Part shown: piece by piece, positions 36,301 through 43,368 of the stretch
Layout of the letters: the number at the start of each line of letters is the position of its first letter
How positions within the stretch are numbered: the stretch's first letter is position 1
Source: UBA2882 sp045542735
Lineage (GTDB): Bacteria > Bacillota > Clostridia > Lachnospirales > Lachnospiraceae
Length of the DNA stretch: 64,000 bases
NCBI GenBank assembly: GCA_045542735.1
Contig: JAZQLQ010000026.1
Span: 248,001 to 312,000 of the forward strand
Direction of reading: 5' to 3'
Position numbers and translations under genes: made by a program
Notes under the pieces: model-generated
Told to the model about the DNA's origin: nothing
Databases searched by the model: none
The model's input: only the letters and a program-made list of their open reading frames with translations

Positions 36301-39300
36301 AAAAGCAGCTGCAAATGCGCAGATGGCGGCAGATACCCGCACCACCCGTTACAGCTACGATAACCGTGGCAACGTAACGGCAGTAACCGATGCCCTTGGC
36401 GGCACTGCCACAAGAGAATACGATACCCGTAACCGTGTCACAAAGACCGTTTCCCCGAAAGGAAATGAAACCGCGGTAACTTACGATGCCCTGGGCAATG
36501 TCAAGGCGCAGACCAATGCCTTGGGATACACCACCACTTACGGGTATGATAAAAAGGGAAGACTTGTAAATGAAAACATCGCAGGGCTGGAGGAGTATCA
36601 GTACCGCTATGATTCCCGCGACCGCCTCGTTTCCGTGGAAGGAGAAAACAGCCTTGTCACCTATACTTATAACAGTGTGGGAAATCTTACAAGTGTTACC
36701 AACGGAACCGGAGCAAAAACCACCTACGATTACGACAAAGCAGGGAATCTTATAAAAGAAACCGATGCCCTTTTAAATACGCAGACATTTGCGTATAATA
36801 AGAATGGAAGCCTCATGGAAAGCACCGATGAAAACGGTGTCACCATCCGTTACGATTACGATGCCCTAAACCGCCTGGTTACGAAAGATACCGGGGAAAC
36901 CTTATCTTCTGCCACTTACGGTTATGATTCTATGGGGAGACTCACCGAAATGAGTGACGTTACCGGGGAAAGTGTATATACCTATGACTCAGCCGGAAGA
37001 CTAAAAACCGCAACCGACGGAAACGGAAAAAAACTGACCTATCAGTATGACATCTATGGAAATGTGACTTCCGTCACTTACCCTGATGGAAAAAGCGTCA
37101 CCTATACCTTTGATGCCTTGGACCGCATGACCAGTGTCACGGACTTAGAGGGGAAAACAACCCGTTATGAATACGATGCGGACGGGAACCTGACAAAAGT
37201 CATCCGCCCCGATGGCGAGACCAGACTGTTTTATGATGCCTTAGGACAGGTGACCGGTATTGGAAATGTGAAGAACGGCACCACCATCTCAGCCTATGCT
37301 TACCGGTATGACGGACGGGGCAACATCGTTTACGAGGAAGCTGCTATTCTGGTGGAAGGAAAGCTTCAAAAAACCATCAGCACGTACTCTTATGACGGCA
37401 AATCCCAGCTTGTGGAAAGCCATGTAAAGACACCCGGGGAAGCGGAAGCGGTCACCACTTACCGTTATGACCCGGCAGGAAACCGCCTGGAAATGGAGAC
37501 CATCAAGGGAAGTGATACCTTAACGGTCAGCTACCGCTATGACGAAGCAGGAAGACTGGTGGAAGAAAACGACAGCCAGAACGGCATCACCACTTATACC
37601 TATGATAAAGCAGGAAACCTGATGGAAACAGTCAGCGAAGGAGAAGAGCGTCACTATATTTATGATGCTTCTGACCGCTTAACCGCTGTGACAGACAAGG
37701 ATACCCTGCTCCTTGCCGCTCTTTATGACGGTAACGATAACCGCATCTTTACCATGGAGTATGCACCGGAATTGCAAAGAACGGCAGGAAGCAGCGGCAG
37801 TAATACAGGAGATGCAGAAGGTGGCAGAAACTATAGCAAAATCAAAGCTTCTGACAGTCTGTCCGATAATACCGTATCCGCAGATACCTTACCGGATACA
37901 AGTGGACAAAGTGGTGATACAGACGGTGAAGATACAACCGGAGAAAACGACGGAAGCGGCCCCGGCAGATTTGCGGATGGAGCAAAATCCTTCTGGTATG
38001 GAGTGCTCTGCCAAACAGCAGACATCTTCTTACCGGCACCCACACCCTTTAAGGCATGGCTTCATGATACCATGGGCTTTACGGATGATTTAGATGTCCT
38101 CTTTACGGAAGAAGTCTATGAAGTTACGTTAGCCGAAAACAACTTAACCGTCAACGAAGCAGGAAGTCCCTTTGCCTTACTTCAAAACGTTTTTGCCAAA
38201 ACTAACCAGCAGAGTATTGCGGCAGATGCTTACCGTCAGGTAAGTTACTTAAATGACACTACCTATGAGAATACCCAGGTCTTAATGGAGTATGCCACAA
38301 ACGGAAGCTTTGGAAGCACCACCACTGCTTACAGCTTTGCTGTGCAGAGGGAAAGCTTTGTGGAAACCACCGCCGGCATGGGAGCAGGAGCCACCATTGG
38401 TGGCATGACCTACCAAAGCAGTGGTACTTACTACTACACCGGAACGGGAAGTGTGGCAAATGTGACAGGATGTGCCACAAACCAAAGCTACAGCTATACC
38501 ACAGGTGGAAGCATGACTGCTTTCACCATGAACGCATCAGCAACCGGTGCAACCGGCAGTGGAATAACAGGCACAAGTACCTTGACAACCAATCCTACCG
38601 CATACGGCACCTATGGAGTCTATGGCTACAACGGGGAGTATACCCATACAAACATTGGACTACAGTACCTAAGAGCACGTTATTTAAACGTAGCAACAGG
38701 CACCTTCACCAGTAAGGATACCTACGCCGGAAGACTGCAGGATATCCTAAGCCAGAACCGGTATACCTATGCAGAGAATAATCCGGTTGGGCGTAGTGAT
38801 CCCAGTGGGCATGCGGTGAAACTTAGAAATCCACTGACAAGAAATCCTTTTCCAGCGACATCCACACCAACATCCACAGCAGAAAGAGCCAGACAGGCAA
38901 CACAAAACAGTATCAGAAGTTATGCCATAGAACAACAAAATAAGACGGCTATTGCAAGATATAATGTCCAAAACGACATGACACGTCAGCAGAAAAACGC
39001 CCAGTGGACACATAATTTTTTGCAAAGCATTATATTTGCAGGTGAGAATCAGCTTGTAGCAAATAGCATCTCCCCAGAATATACTGCACTAGTAATTGAA
39101 AGTTTAGAAAAAGGGGAATGTGAAGCATATAATTATTGTTATAATGGGATACAGAAAGCCATCAAAAATAAAGATATGACACGTATGACAGATGGGGCGC
39201 TGTTGATTCTGGATGGAGCAGGAAAAACAACGGCCGGTGGTTTTTTGACCCTGGCAAGTATCCCCATGTTAGCATCGGGTGGTGGTACCGGATTTGGAGC

Positions 39301-39949
39301 AGCTGGAATATTTTCGAGTGGCTGGTTGGAAGCAAGTGGTTTATCAGATATAACGCAGGGGTTTGAGGAAATAGGGAAAGGCTGGCGTGGAGACAGTCTG
39401 ACAGAAACCGAAAATTTCATGCAGAAAACCTTCTATGATGATAATGAGCTGGCATATCAGTTAAGTACAAATATAGCCACTTTAGCTGTAGATGCATATT
39501 GTCTTGCTGCCAGTTTACCCAGGTTGTTTGGTAAAGGCTCACAGGAAGTCGCAGAACAGGCGATAAAGCATGGGGATGATATAATTGAGGGTGGTATACC
39601 AACTGTAGATGATTTTATTAAGCAAAAGGTAAATCCTAACTTCCAACAAAATGTTAGAGAAGCATTCATGAATGATATAAAAGTCACGGTTTTGGAACAA
39701 GATATGACAGTATATAGATATCATGGCGGTGGTTCAAATGGTGTTAGTTATTGGTATACTCCAAATCAAACATCTAATCCAGCTGCCGATTTAGCTTTGC
39801 CACAAGGCAATACATATCAGTACATGGATACATATGTCATTCCTAAAGGAACAACTATACTAGAAGGTACAGTTGCACCTAATTTTGGACAGCCTGGCGG
39901 AGGATATCAATATTATGTGCCAGATCCATCAGTAGTAATAGGACAGTAA
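30314..39949 (+). CDS. Giant secreted RHS/YD-repeat polymorphic toxin
   Basis: A 3211-residue protein. A Sec signal peptide (about 17-43, VLSLTLAITLFVTWEIPVLA) starts it. Then come a DNRLRE-like wall-protein region (about 380-540), a LysM-like motif (about 671-716, YDTMTKIADYYGVPLSTLL), the DUF6531-type RHS entry domain (about 754-840), several dozen YD repeats (about 940-2475), a Gly/Asp/Ser-rich linker, and the RHS core (about 2767-2833) ending with NPVGRSDPSGH. After that point base composition turns AT-rich and a unique 378-residue tip follows; its last 100 residues include TVYRYHGG, GTTILEG and PNFGQPGGGYQYY, resembling NAD-targeting (TNT/ART-like) toxin ends. The repeats should build a shell that holds the tip. 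I chose ATG 30314 over the longer frame because of the signal peptide and an AAGGAT site. Confidence 0.85.
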   Translation: MKHEIKTYAGYQKKTFVKRVLSLTLAITLFVTWEIPVLAESVTDLHTRRQAESLAEESMKEKAETQAAIFAEKEGMTLSGNGMETTGNGVVDSIEPEIKVDISDTDALRQPDISYEDNPDVFYGEPVDIGKNYRTYRLPDGTYKTIFTTYENTFEENGVEQVIDNTLIETTDATGEAYTNKANLVDITLPAGSNEETQMTVATEEIEAVMTPVDGNYGKESVSENAIRYNDVYENIDIQYTIQPNGMKQDIILTAPQEKHTFTYRLDKDGVVAVKKEGVIYLYEAAQTDAFSVSNNGIVSANTIPEGTMPKLMISAPCMVDAAGASSDSVNLSLKEEADAYLITLTADKEWLTDETRIYPIKIDPTTNLPASGKITNYTISSGRNAMGGEQVSHAGFFSDIGKARSYTITDLFYESLAFPYEKGVDVISAKFNIYQLNDATGFTLGCYRLETALPSQNQTWSAAVAINRHIAGENCISNAKNGWHTFDVRDSVSGWIRSIYKCHGLVIIASDEESTGAMFATENYGDASKTPTLEIIWEPAGDVYLDYPLSNTTVNLRPMMLTTTAGKMQCYGVFADGIATPGSILSYELSDASKGYAGVLAVSNEKIYPDSSSFQSVFPTGTLKYKDAKSNWQTINPFTEFEYNTVYTIGARARKDSQAGNLATSDEFLIYRITRYDTMTKIADYYGVPLSTLLFDNKAADTLLVENNTLFIRNPQRNKNTPYQPADLTDAEKAKIDSALLGRALHCEYGFEPINLNTGNFYLSQEDFAYTDALGTFALQRSYNSKNAGRLGLFGRGFTGFLDESISKLADGTLVYNREDGSSFYFAPGENGTFITPEGYQLTLTAVKTGTASAEFSNGTQSYPIYRYDIQREDHSTVSFDAKGNLIQLKAENGAITTINRNSKGTITGITREGITMAVTMNADGRIASVTMPTGGVYTYSYDQNHNLTKVTDPLGNYKRFVYDGNHRMMSWYDEKGTRIVENTYDSEGRVIRQLNETGGTITLVYEEGKTTTTDAEDNTTVYEFDDAYRTTAIYYPDGTTETKAYTGNLLTSETDRSGVVTNFTYDEKGNITKKSVNGITTIFAYNEAGKLIETISPLGNVTTASYDNKGNLLSVTEGAVTDNSEIAEANTSTITYTYDSRSRLLTETDGNGTVTSYTYQGNYPVETKVDGKTIQKVTYDACGNIKTLTDGNGNTTTYNYDKKGQLLSVAYPEGGITYSYDKKGLVQTVADVYGNTTAYTYNGQSDIISVTDSLGNTYHYTYDQNGNRLSETDPKGNVTAYRYDSMNRLIEKTDALGNVTTYTYNGMDEITSVVDPKGHTITIEYDPVFMVPVKEVDAKGAETLYTYDNEGNLTSVTKDGITQASYMYDSKGQLTSATYANGLAETYGYDNAGNAISMTDSNGRVTVNTYDNRGNLITATTADNATTTYGYDLAGNLITITDPEGNETTFTYDGNGNLLSETDGEGNTTTYRYDLNNRLTQTTFADGTGETYIYDSVGNMTGSADGRNYLTTYRYDQNGNLVTITDPLGNATEVTFDALNRMERIKDANGNTTTYGYDCLGNLTSETDVSGNSITYMYDPNGNLTGLTDKNGNKTSYGYDSFNRLMKETDALGNETSYGYDVMGNLTSQTDAKGVTTTYTYDLYGNLLTETNGKGNKTEYTYSIGDRLTVIKDACGGSTTLSYDKNGNVIEITDPKGNTTAYTYDKSGRIIEETVPDGGKQSFTYDPVGRLLTETDALGRSLSYGYDAKGNLTTQTDADGNVTTYSYDPNGNLIKITHPNGDRELFAYDPVGNLTHEKQGEENLTEYSYDSLNRLNRVTDALGNTTSYGYDKNGNLVSELAPDSSETTYTYDSLNRLTKQTLPNDGTYAYVYDAVGNLTKTTGPTGITASYGYDSLGNVVKTTDGEGNTTTYGYDALSRVTTITDALGGKTAYSYDKNSNVTAITYADGSTYRYSYDNNDRLLSTTDPAGLQSQNRYDKTGQLLAVTEGSETAVKAAANAQMAADTRTTRYSYDNRGNVTAVTDALGGTATREYDTRNRVTKTVSPKGNETAVTYDALGNVKAQTNALGYTTTYGYDKKGRLVNENIAGLEEYQYRYDSRDRLVSVEGENSLVTYTYNSVGNLTSVTNGTGAKTTYDYDKAGNLIKETDALLNTQTFAYNKNGSLMESTDENGVTIRYDYDALNRLVTKDTGETLSSATYGYDSMGRLTEMSDVTGESVYTYDSAGRLKTATDGNGKKLTYQYDIYGNVTSVTYPDGKSVTYTFDALDRMTSVTDLEGKTTRYEYDADGNLTKVIRPDGETRLFYDALGQVTGIGNVKNGTTISAYAYRYDGRGNIVYEEAAILVEGKLQKTISTYSYDGKSQLVESHVKTPGEAEAVTTYRYDPAGNRLEMETIKGSDTLTVSYRYDEAGRLVEENDSQNGITTYTYDKAGNLMETVSEGEERHYIYDASDRLTAVTDKDTLLLAALYDGNDNRIFTMEYAPELQRTAGSSGSNTGDAEGGRNYSKIKASDSLSDNTVSADTLPDTSGQSGDTDGEDTTGENDGSGPGRFADGAKSFWYGVLCQTADIFLPAPTPFKAWLHDTMGFTDDLDVLFTEEVYEVTLAENNLTVNEAGSPFALLQNVFAKTNQQSIAADAYRQVSYLNDTTYENTQVLMEYATNGSFGSTTTAYSFAVQRESFVETTAGMGAGATIGGMTYQSSGTYYYTGTGSVANVTGCATNQSYSYTTGGSMTAFTMNASATGATGSGITGTSTLTTNPTAYGTYGVYGYNGEYTHTNIGLQYLRARYLNVATGTFTSKDTYAGRLQDILSQNRYTYAENNPVGRSDPSGHAVKLRNPLTRNPFPATSTPTSTAERARQATQNSIRSYAIEQQNKTAIARYNVQNDMTRQQKNAQWTHNFLQSIIFAGENQLVANSISPEYTALVIESLEKGECEAYNYCYNGIQKAIKNKDMTRMTDGALLILDGAGKTTAGGFLTLASIPMLASGGGTGFGAAGIFSSGWLEASGLSDITQGFEEIGKGWRGDSLTETENFMQKTFYDDNELAYQLSTNIATLAVDAYCLAASLPRLFGKGSQEVAEQAIKHGDDIIEGGIPTVDDFIKQKVNPNFQQNVREAFMNDIKVTVLEQDMTVYRYHGGGSNGVSYWYTPNQTSNPAADLALPQGNTYQYMDTYVIPKGTTILEGTVAPNFGQPGGGYQYYVPDPSVVIGQ

Positions 39950-39960
39950 GGGGGACAAAT

Positions 39961-40254
39961 ATGGATAAATTTAAGGAAAAGATATTAAAAACAATAGAAT
40001 TATGTAGTAATGAATTACAGTATCGAAAAGAAGGGATATTAGGTGAAAGTACGGAAGAGCAGTTAGAGAAAACTATTCTTCCAGAATTGCACCAATTATT
40101 GGAATTGACCGATAATATTCAGCTTCCATCCAAGCAACAAAGATATCTTAACTCATTTGCAAATGCTTTTACTGTTTGGGGGTGGAATATGCAAACACCA
40201 ACAGAAATTTTTGTTTTACTAACAGAATTGAATAATGAATATAAAAATTTATAA
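39961..40254 (+). CDS. Candidate immunity protein for the RHS toxin tip
   Basis: A 97-residue acidic helical cytosolic protein (LEKTILPELHQLLELTDNI in the middle, VWGWNMQTPTEIF near the end) with no recognised domain. It follows the RHS stop by 11 bases and has a GGGGG ribosome site. In polymorphic toxin loci the gene right after the toxin tip encodes its antidote, and this one has the usual size and composition. The assignment rests on position. Confidence 0.6.
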   Translation: MDKFKEKILKTIELCSNELQYRKEGILGESTEEQLEKTILPELHQLLELTDNIQLPSKQQRYLNSFANAFTVWGWNMQTPTEIFVLLTELNNEYKNL

Positions 40255-40343
40255 ATTAATTTTGTTTGTTGTATAATGGCGTAAAGTTTCATATAACCTT
40301 GTTTCTACTTTTTAGGGTGGAAGCAAGGTTTAGATAATTATAA

Positions 40344-40709
40344 AAGTATAGATTTTTTGTCAAGGGTGGTAGTAAATCGACAACTCCAGGGTTTGACGAT
40401 TGGTTAAATAAGGGTGCTTCGGATAATAAAGTATATTTTGGAATGAAAGATGGAGAAGCTAAGTATACAGGTATTACAAAACAATCTAAAGATGCAAGGT
40501 TAAATTAGCATAATAATGCTGGAAAAGGATTTGATGATTTAGATATACAATATGATGGTTTAACTAGAAACCAAGCTAGAGCTATTGAACAATATTTTAT
40601 TGAGAATGGACCTAATGATTTAAATAAAATCAATAGCATAGGACAAAACAACAAATATTATAAAGATGCACTTGAATGGGCTAAGCAATATTTGGGAATA
40701 AAGGAGTGA
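40344..40709 (+). pseudogene. Orphan GIY-YIG-like RHS toxin tip with in-frame stop
   Basis: One frame from 40344 to the TGA at 40707 encodes a toxin-like tip with a single TAG at 40506-40508. It reads KGGSKSTTPGFDDWLNKG, then VYFGMKDGEAKYTGITKQ, SKDARLN-stop-HNNAGKGF and LTRNQARAIEQYFIENG. The YFG/YTGITKQ pair, the Arg after it, and the Glu in RAIEQYFI fit a GIY-YIG-type nuclease. A CAG to TAG change would restore a Gln (RLNQHN). There is no start codon or ribosome site, as expected for a displaced tip that lost its RHS trunk. It overlaps the ribosome site of the next gene. Confidence 0.75.
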
Positions 40710-40713
40710 TAGA

Positions 40714-41298
40714 ATGGTTGATTTGAAAAACATAAACAACAATATCATTGCAAATCATTGGAAACAAAGATATGCGGAACAACCAATTGATATTAAAGAA
40801 AAACTAGATAAATTGGATGAGGCTAGGATTGAAGAATATCAGTTACAAGTAATTAAAAGAAAGAGAATATATCCGCAAATTGGTGACTTGTTTAAAATAA
40901 ATCCTAAGGATGATATTATATTGTATGGCGTTGTTATTAACAATCATATAAATAATATCAATGGAGAAGACTTGTTGTTGGTACTTATTTTTAAACTAAA
41001 AGAGAATATAAAAACAATTCTACAGGATGGTGTTAAAAAAGAGCATTTATTGATACCGCCGCAAATTGTAGGGAAAGAGTATTGGACAAGAGGTTATTTT
41101 TATAATATTGATTATGTTGACAATGTAAACAATATGGAAAAGTATGGCTTTTATAGTGTGGGAAAAGGCAAGTTTTTTGATGAATATGGAAATGATCTTG
41201 CTTATGAGCCACAGTTGTTGGGCACATATGGTGTGGCAACAATATCAGATGTGGCAAGAAAAATTAATCAAGAACTTATTATTGCTGGAATTATATAA
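40714..41298 (+). CDS. Immunity protein for the orphan tip, Imm26-like
   Basis: A 194-residue protein. The stretch KRKRIYPQIGDLFKINPKDD followed by YGVVI matches the Imm26 pattern (a strongly conserved GDxFxI strand then GYG/YG). The ribosome site AAGGAGTG overlaps the stop of the toxin remnant. It probably neutralised the GIY-YIG-like tip and may still protect against kin carrying an intact version. Confidence 0.6.
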   Translation: MVDLKNINNNIIANHWKQRYAEQPIDIKEKLDKLDEARIEEYQLQVIKRKRIYPQIGDLFKINPKDDIILYGVVINNHINNINGEDLLLVLIFKLKENIKTILQDGVKKEHLLIPPQIVGKEYWTRGYFYNIDYVDNVNNMEKYGFYSVGKGKFFDEYGNDLAYEPQLLGTYGVATISDVARKINQELIIAGII

Positions 41299-41311
41299 TA
41301 TTTAATTATGT

Positions 41312-41365
41312 ATTGGGCTACGCCGAATATACGATACATACTATTAGGTTATCATATGCATACAA
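41312..41365 (+). repeat. 54-nt repeat after an immunity gene, copy 1
   Basis: This stretch begins ATTGGGCTACGCC, 14 bases after the stop of the Imm26-like gene, and ends with ATCATATGCATACAA. A related copy follows the third immunity gene at 44272-44326. The last 15 bases are identical and the rest is partly conserved. Confidence 0.65.
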
Positions 41366-41382
41366 AATAATATCAAAGCACA

Positions 41383-41522
41383 GGCATCCAATAAACAGGA
41401 TTTCAAAAGCGGTACTTCGACGAACGCCGGTACTTCCTCGTCACGAAGTGAGGAGGTTAGTATCCGCTGCGATTCGTCGTGTAGCGAGAGCGGGCCGCGC
41501 TTGAAACCTGTTTGAGGATGCC
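41383..41522. repeat. 140-nt foldback (MITE-like) element
   Basis: Terminal arms GGCATCC / GGATGCC and inner arms AAACAGG / CCTGTTT, TTTCAA / TTGAAA pair across the whole element, with a GC-rich interior and a tight apex CCTCGTCAC-GAA-GTGAGGAGG at 41436-41456. It is GC-rich in an AT-rich setting. It lies between the immunity gene and the second RHS core. A short ORF inside it is spurious. Confidence 0.65.
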
Positions 41523-41539
41523 GTGAGTTTGAAATAGTA

Positions 41540-43328
41540 TTGATATTCTCTTTTACGGAAGAAGTCTATGAAGTACAGTTAGCGGAAAGCAACTTAACCG
41601 TCAACGAAGCAGGAAGCCTCTTTACAGAAGAAGTCTATGAAGTTGAGTTAGCCGAAAGCAACCTGACCGTCAAGGAAGCAGGAAGTCCCTTTGCCCTGAT
41701 AGAAAACGTCTTTGCAAAGACCAACCGGCAAAGTGTGGCGGCAGATGCTTACCGTCAGGTAACCTACTTAAATGACACTACCTATGAGAATACCCAGGTC
41801 TTAATGGAGTATGCCACAAACGGAAGCTTTGGAAGCACCACCACTGCTTACAGCTTTGGTGTCCGGAGGGAAAGTTTTGTGGAAACCACCGCCGGCATGG
41901 GAGCAGGAGCAGCCATTGGTGGCATGACCTACCAAAGCAGTGGTACTTACTACTACACCGGAACAGGAAGTGTGGCAAATGTGACAGGAAGTGCCACAAA
42001 CCAAAGCTACAGCTACACCGCAAGTGGAAGTATGACTGCCTATGCCATGAACGCATCAGCAACCGGTGCATCCGGCAGTGGAATAACAGGCACAAGTACC
42101 TTGACAACCAATCCTACCGCATACGGTACCTATGGTGTCTATGGCTACAACGGGGAGTATACCCATACAAGCCTTGGCTTACAGTACTTAAGAGCGAGAT
42201 ATTTAAACGTAGCAACCGGCACCTTCACAAGTAAAGATACCTATGCGGGAAGGATGCAGGATATTCTAAGCCAGAACCGGTACACCTATGCAGAGAATAA
42301 TCCGGTGGGTCATAGTGATCCCAGTGGGCATAAGGTGACACACGGAAATAAGACAACAAGAAGTTTTAATCAACAGACAACCATATCTACAGCAGAGAGG
42401 GCCAGACAGGCGACTCAAAATAGTGTTAAAAACTATGCACAGACGCAGAGATTAAAAAATATGACAACTACGGAACGTGCCATAAGTGCGACTCAAAATA
42501 GTATTAATAGTTATATAAAGGAAAAAAGGCAGAGGTTATATCCAAATGTATCAATCCCTAATGTAGAAGTTGGAAGGGATGACATAACAGTTTTGCAATG
42601 GACAGAAAGTATCTCTGCAAAAATAGAGAAAGCCATGTGTGCGGCATATGATAGATGTGCAAATGCTATACAAGAAGCAATAGATGAAGGAAGAATAGTG
42701 AAAGGAATAGTGTATGCCATTCCAGGGACTCAAAGTGATCGACTTTCACCAGAACAACAATTAGCAAATGCAGAATATATATAATTATTTAAGTAAGCAT
42801 GGATGGTCATTAGAAGCAATCTGTGGATTGTTGGGAAATATAGATAGAGAATCTGTTTATAATCCGGGAGTATGGGAAGTTCAGGATGTAACTAGCGATG
42901 GATATGGAATAGTGCAGTGGACAGGAGCAGACGAAAAATTTCTAAGCTGGTTAAATAAGGAACTAGGAAAAAATGATAGTGAGGATATGGTTGATTTGGT
43001 AAATGAAATGGCTGTTCATTCGCCTAAAAAGTTAATGAATTATCAATTGACGTATCTTTTGTATACTTGCGAACCAGGAGGTGGAGAGTGGTTACCTACA
43101 ACAGACTATCATTCACCAAAAGAAATGGAATATGCGGATTATATTGGAACCGTTGTTGAAAAAGATGAGAATCCAGAAATCGTAGTAAAAGAATTGGCAT
43201 TGGTATTCCATGGAACATATGAAAGGTCCGCTGATAATGAAGTGATGGTGCAAGAAAGAGCTGATTCGGCGTATCAATGGTACAAACACTTTCAAGGGAT
43301 AGAAGATATAACACAACATCTGGAATAA
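41540..43328 (+). pseudogene. Displaced second RHS core with phage-lysozyme tip, frameshifted
   Basis: The frame from 41540 has no ribosome site and begins inside the RHS core (FTEEVYEVQLAESNLTV). It is nearly identical to residues about 2595-2833 of the main RHS protein up to NPVGHSDPSGH. A new tip follows. The frame ends at a TAA at 42782, but the overlapping frame from 42768 continues directly as YNYLSKHGWSLEAICGLLGN and YGIVQWTGADEKFL, a phage_lysozyme2-type domain that cuts peptidoglycan. One extra TA in the TATATATA run (42776-42783) would fuse both parts. A 69-base tandem duplication opens it. It looks like a silent donor of an alternative tip. Confidence 0.78.
41552..41689 (+). repeat. 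69-bp tandem duplication at the start of the RHS fragment
   Basis: Units 41552-41620 and 41621-41689 each encode FTEEVYEV-LAESNLTV-EAGS. The main RHS gene has one copy, at about 38102. Confidence 0.8.
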
Positions 43329-43368
43329 TGTTTTGCAGAAAATGTTACAATTAAAGAAAGAGGTTTTA

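Noticed and set aside
33130..37740. Hundreds of short repeated DNA stretches that might suggest a CRISPR or satellite array
   Set aside because: They are codons of the YD repeats (GYD, GNL, TTY patterns) inside one open frame, with variable spacing and no fixed repeat unit.
41313..41504. A 63-codon frame ending in an Arg-rich tail
   Set aside because: It runs through the 54-nt repeat and half of the foldback element; it has no ribosome site and its composition follows from the inverted repeat.
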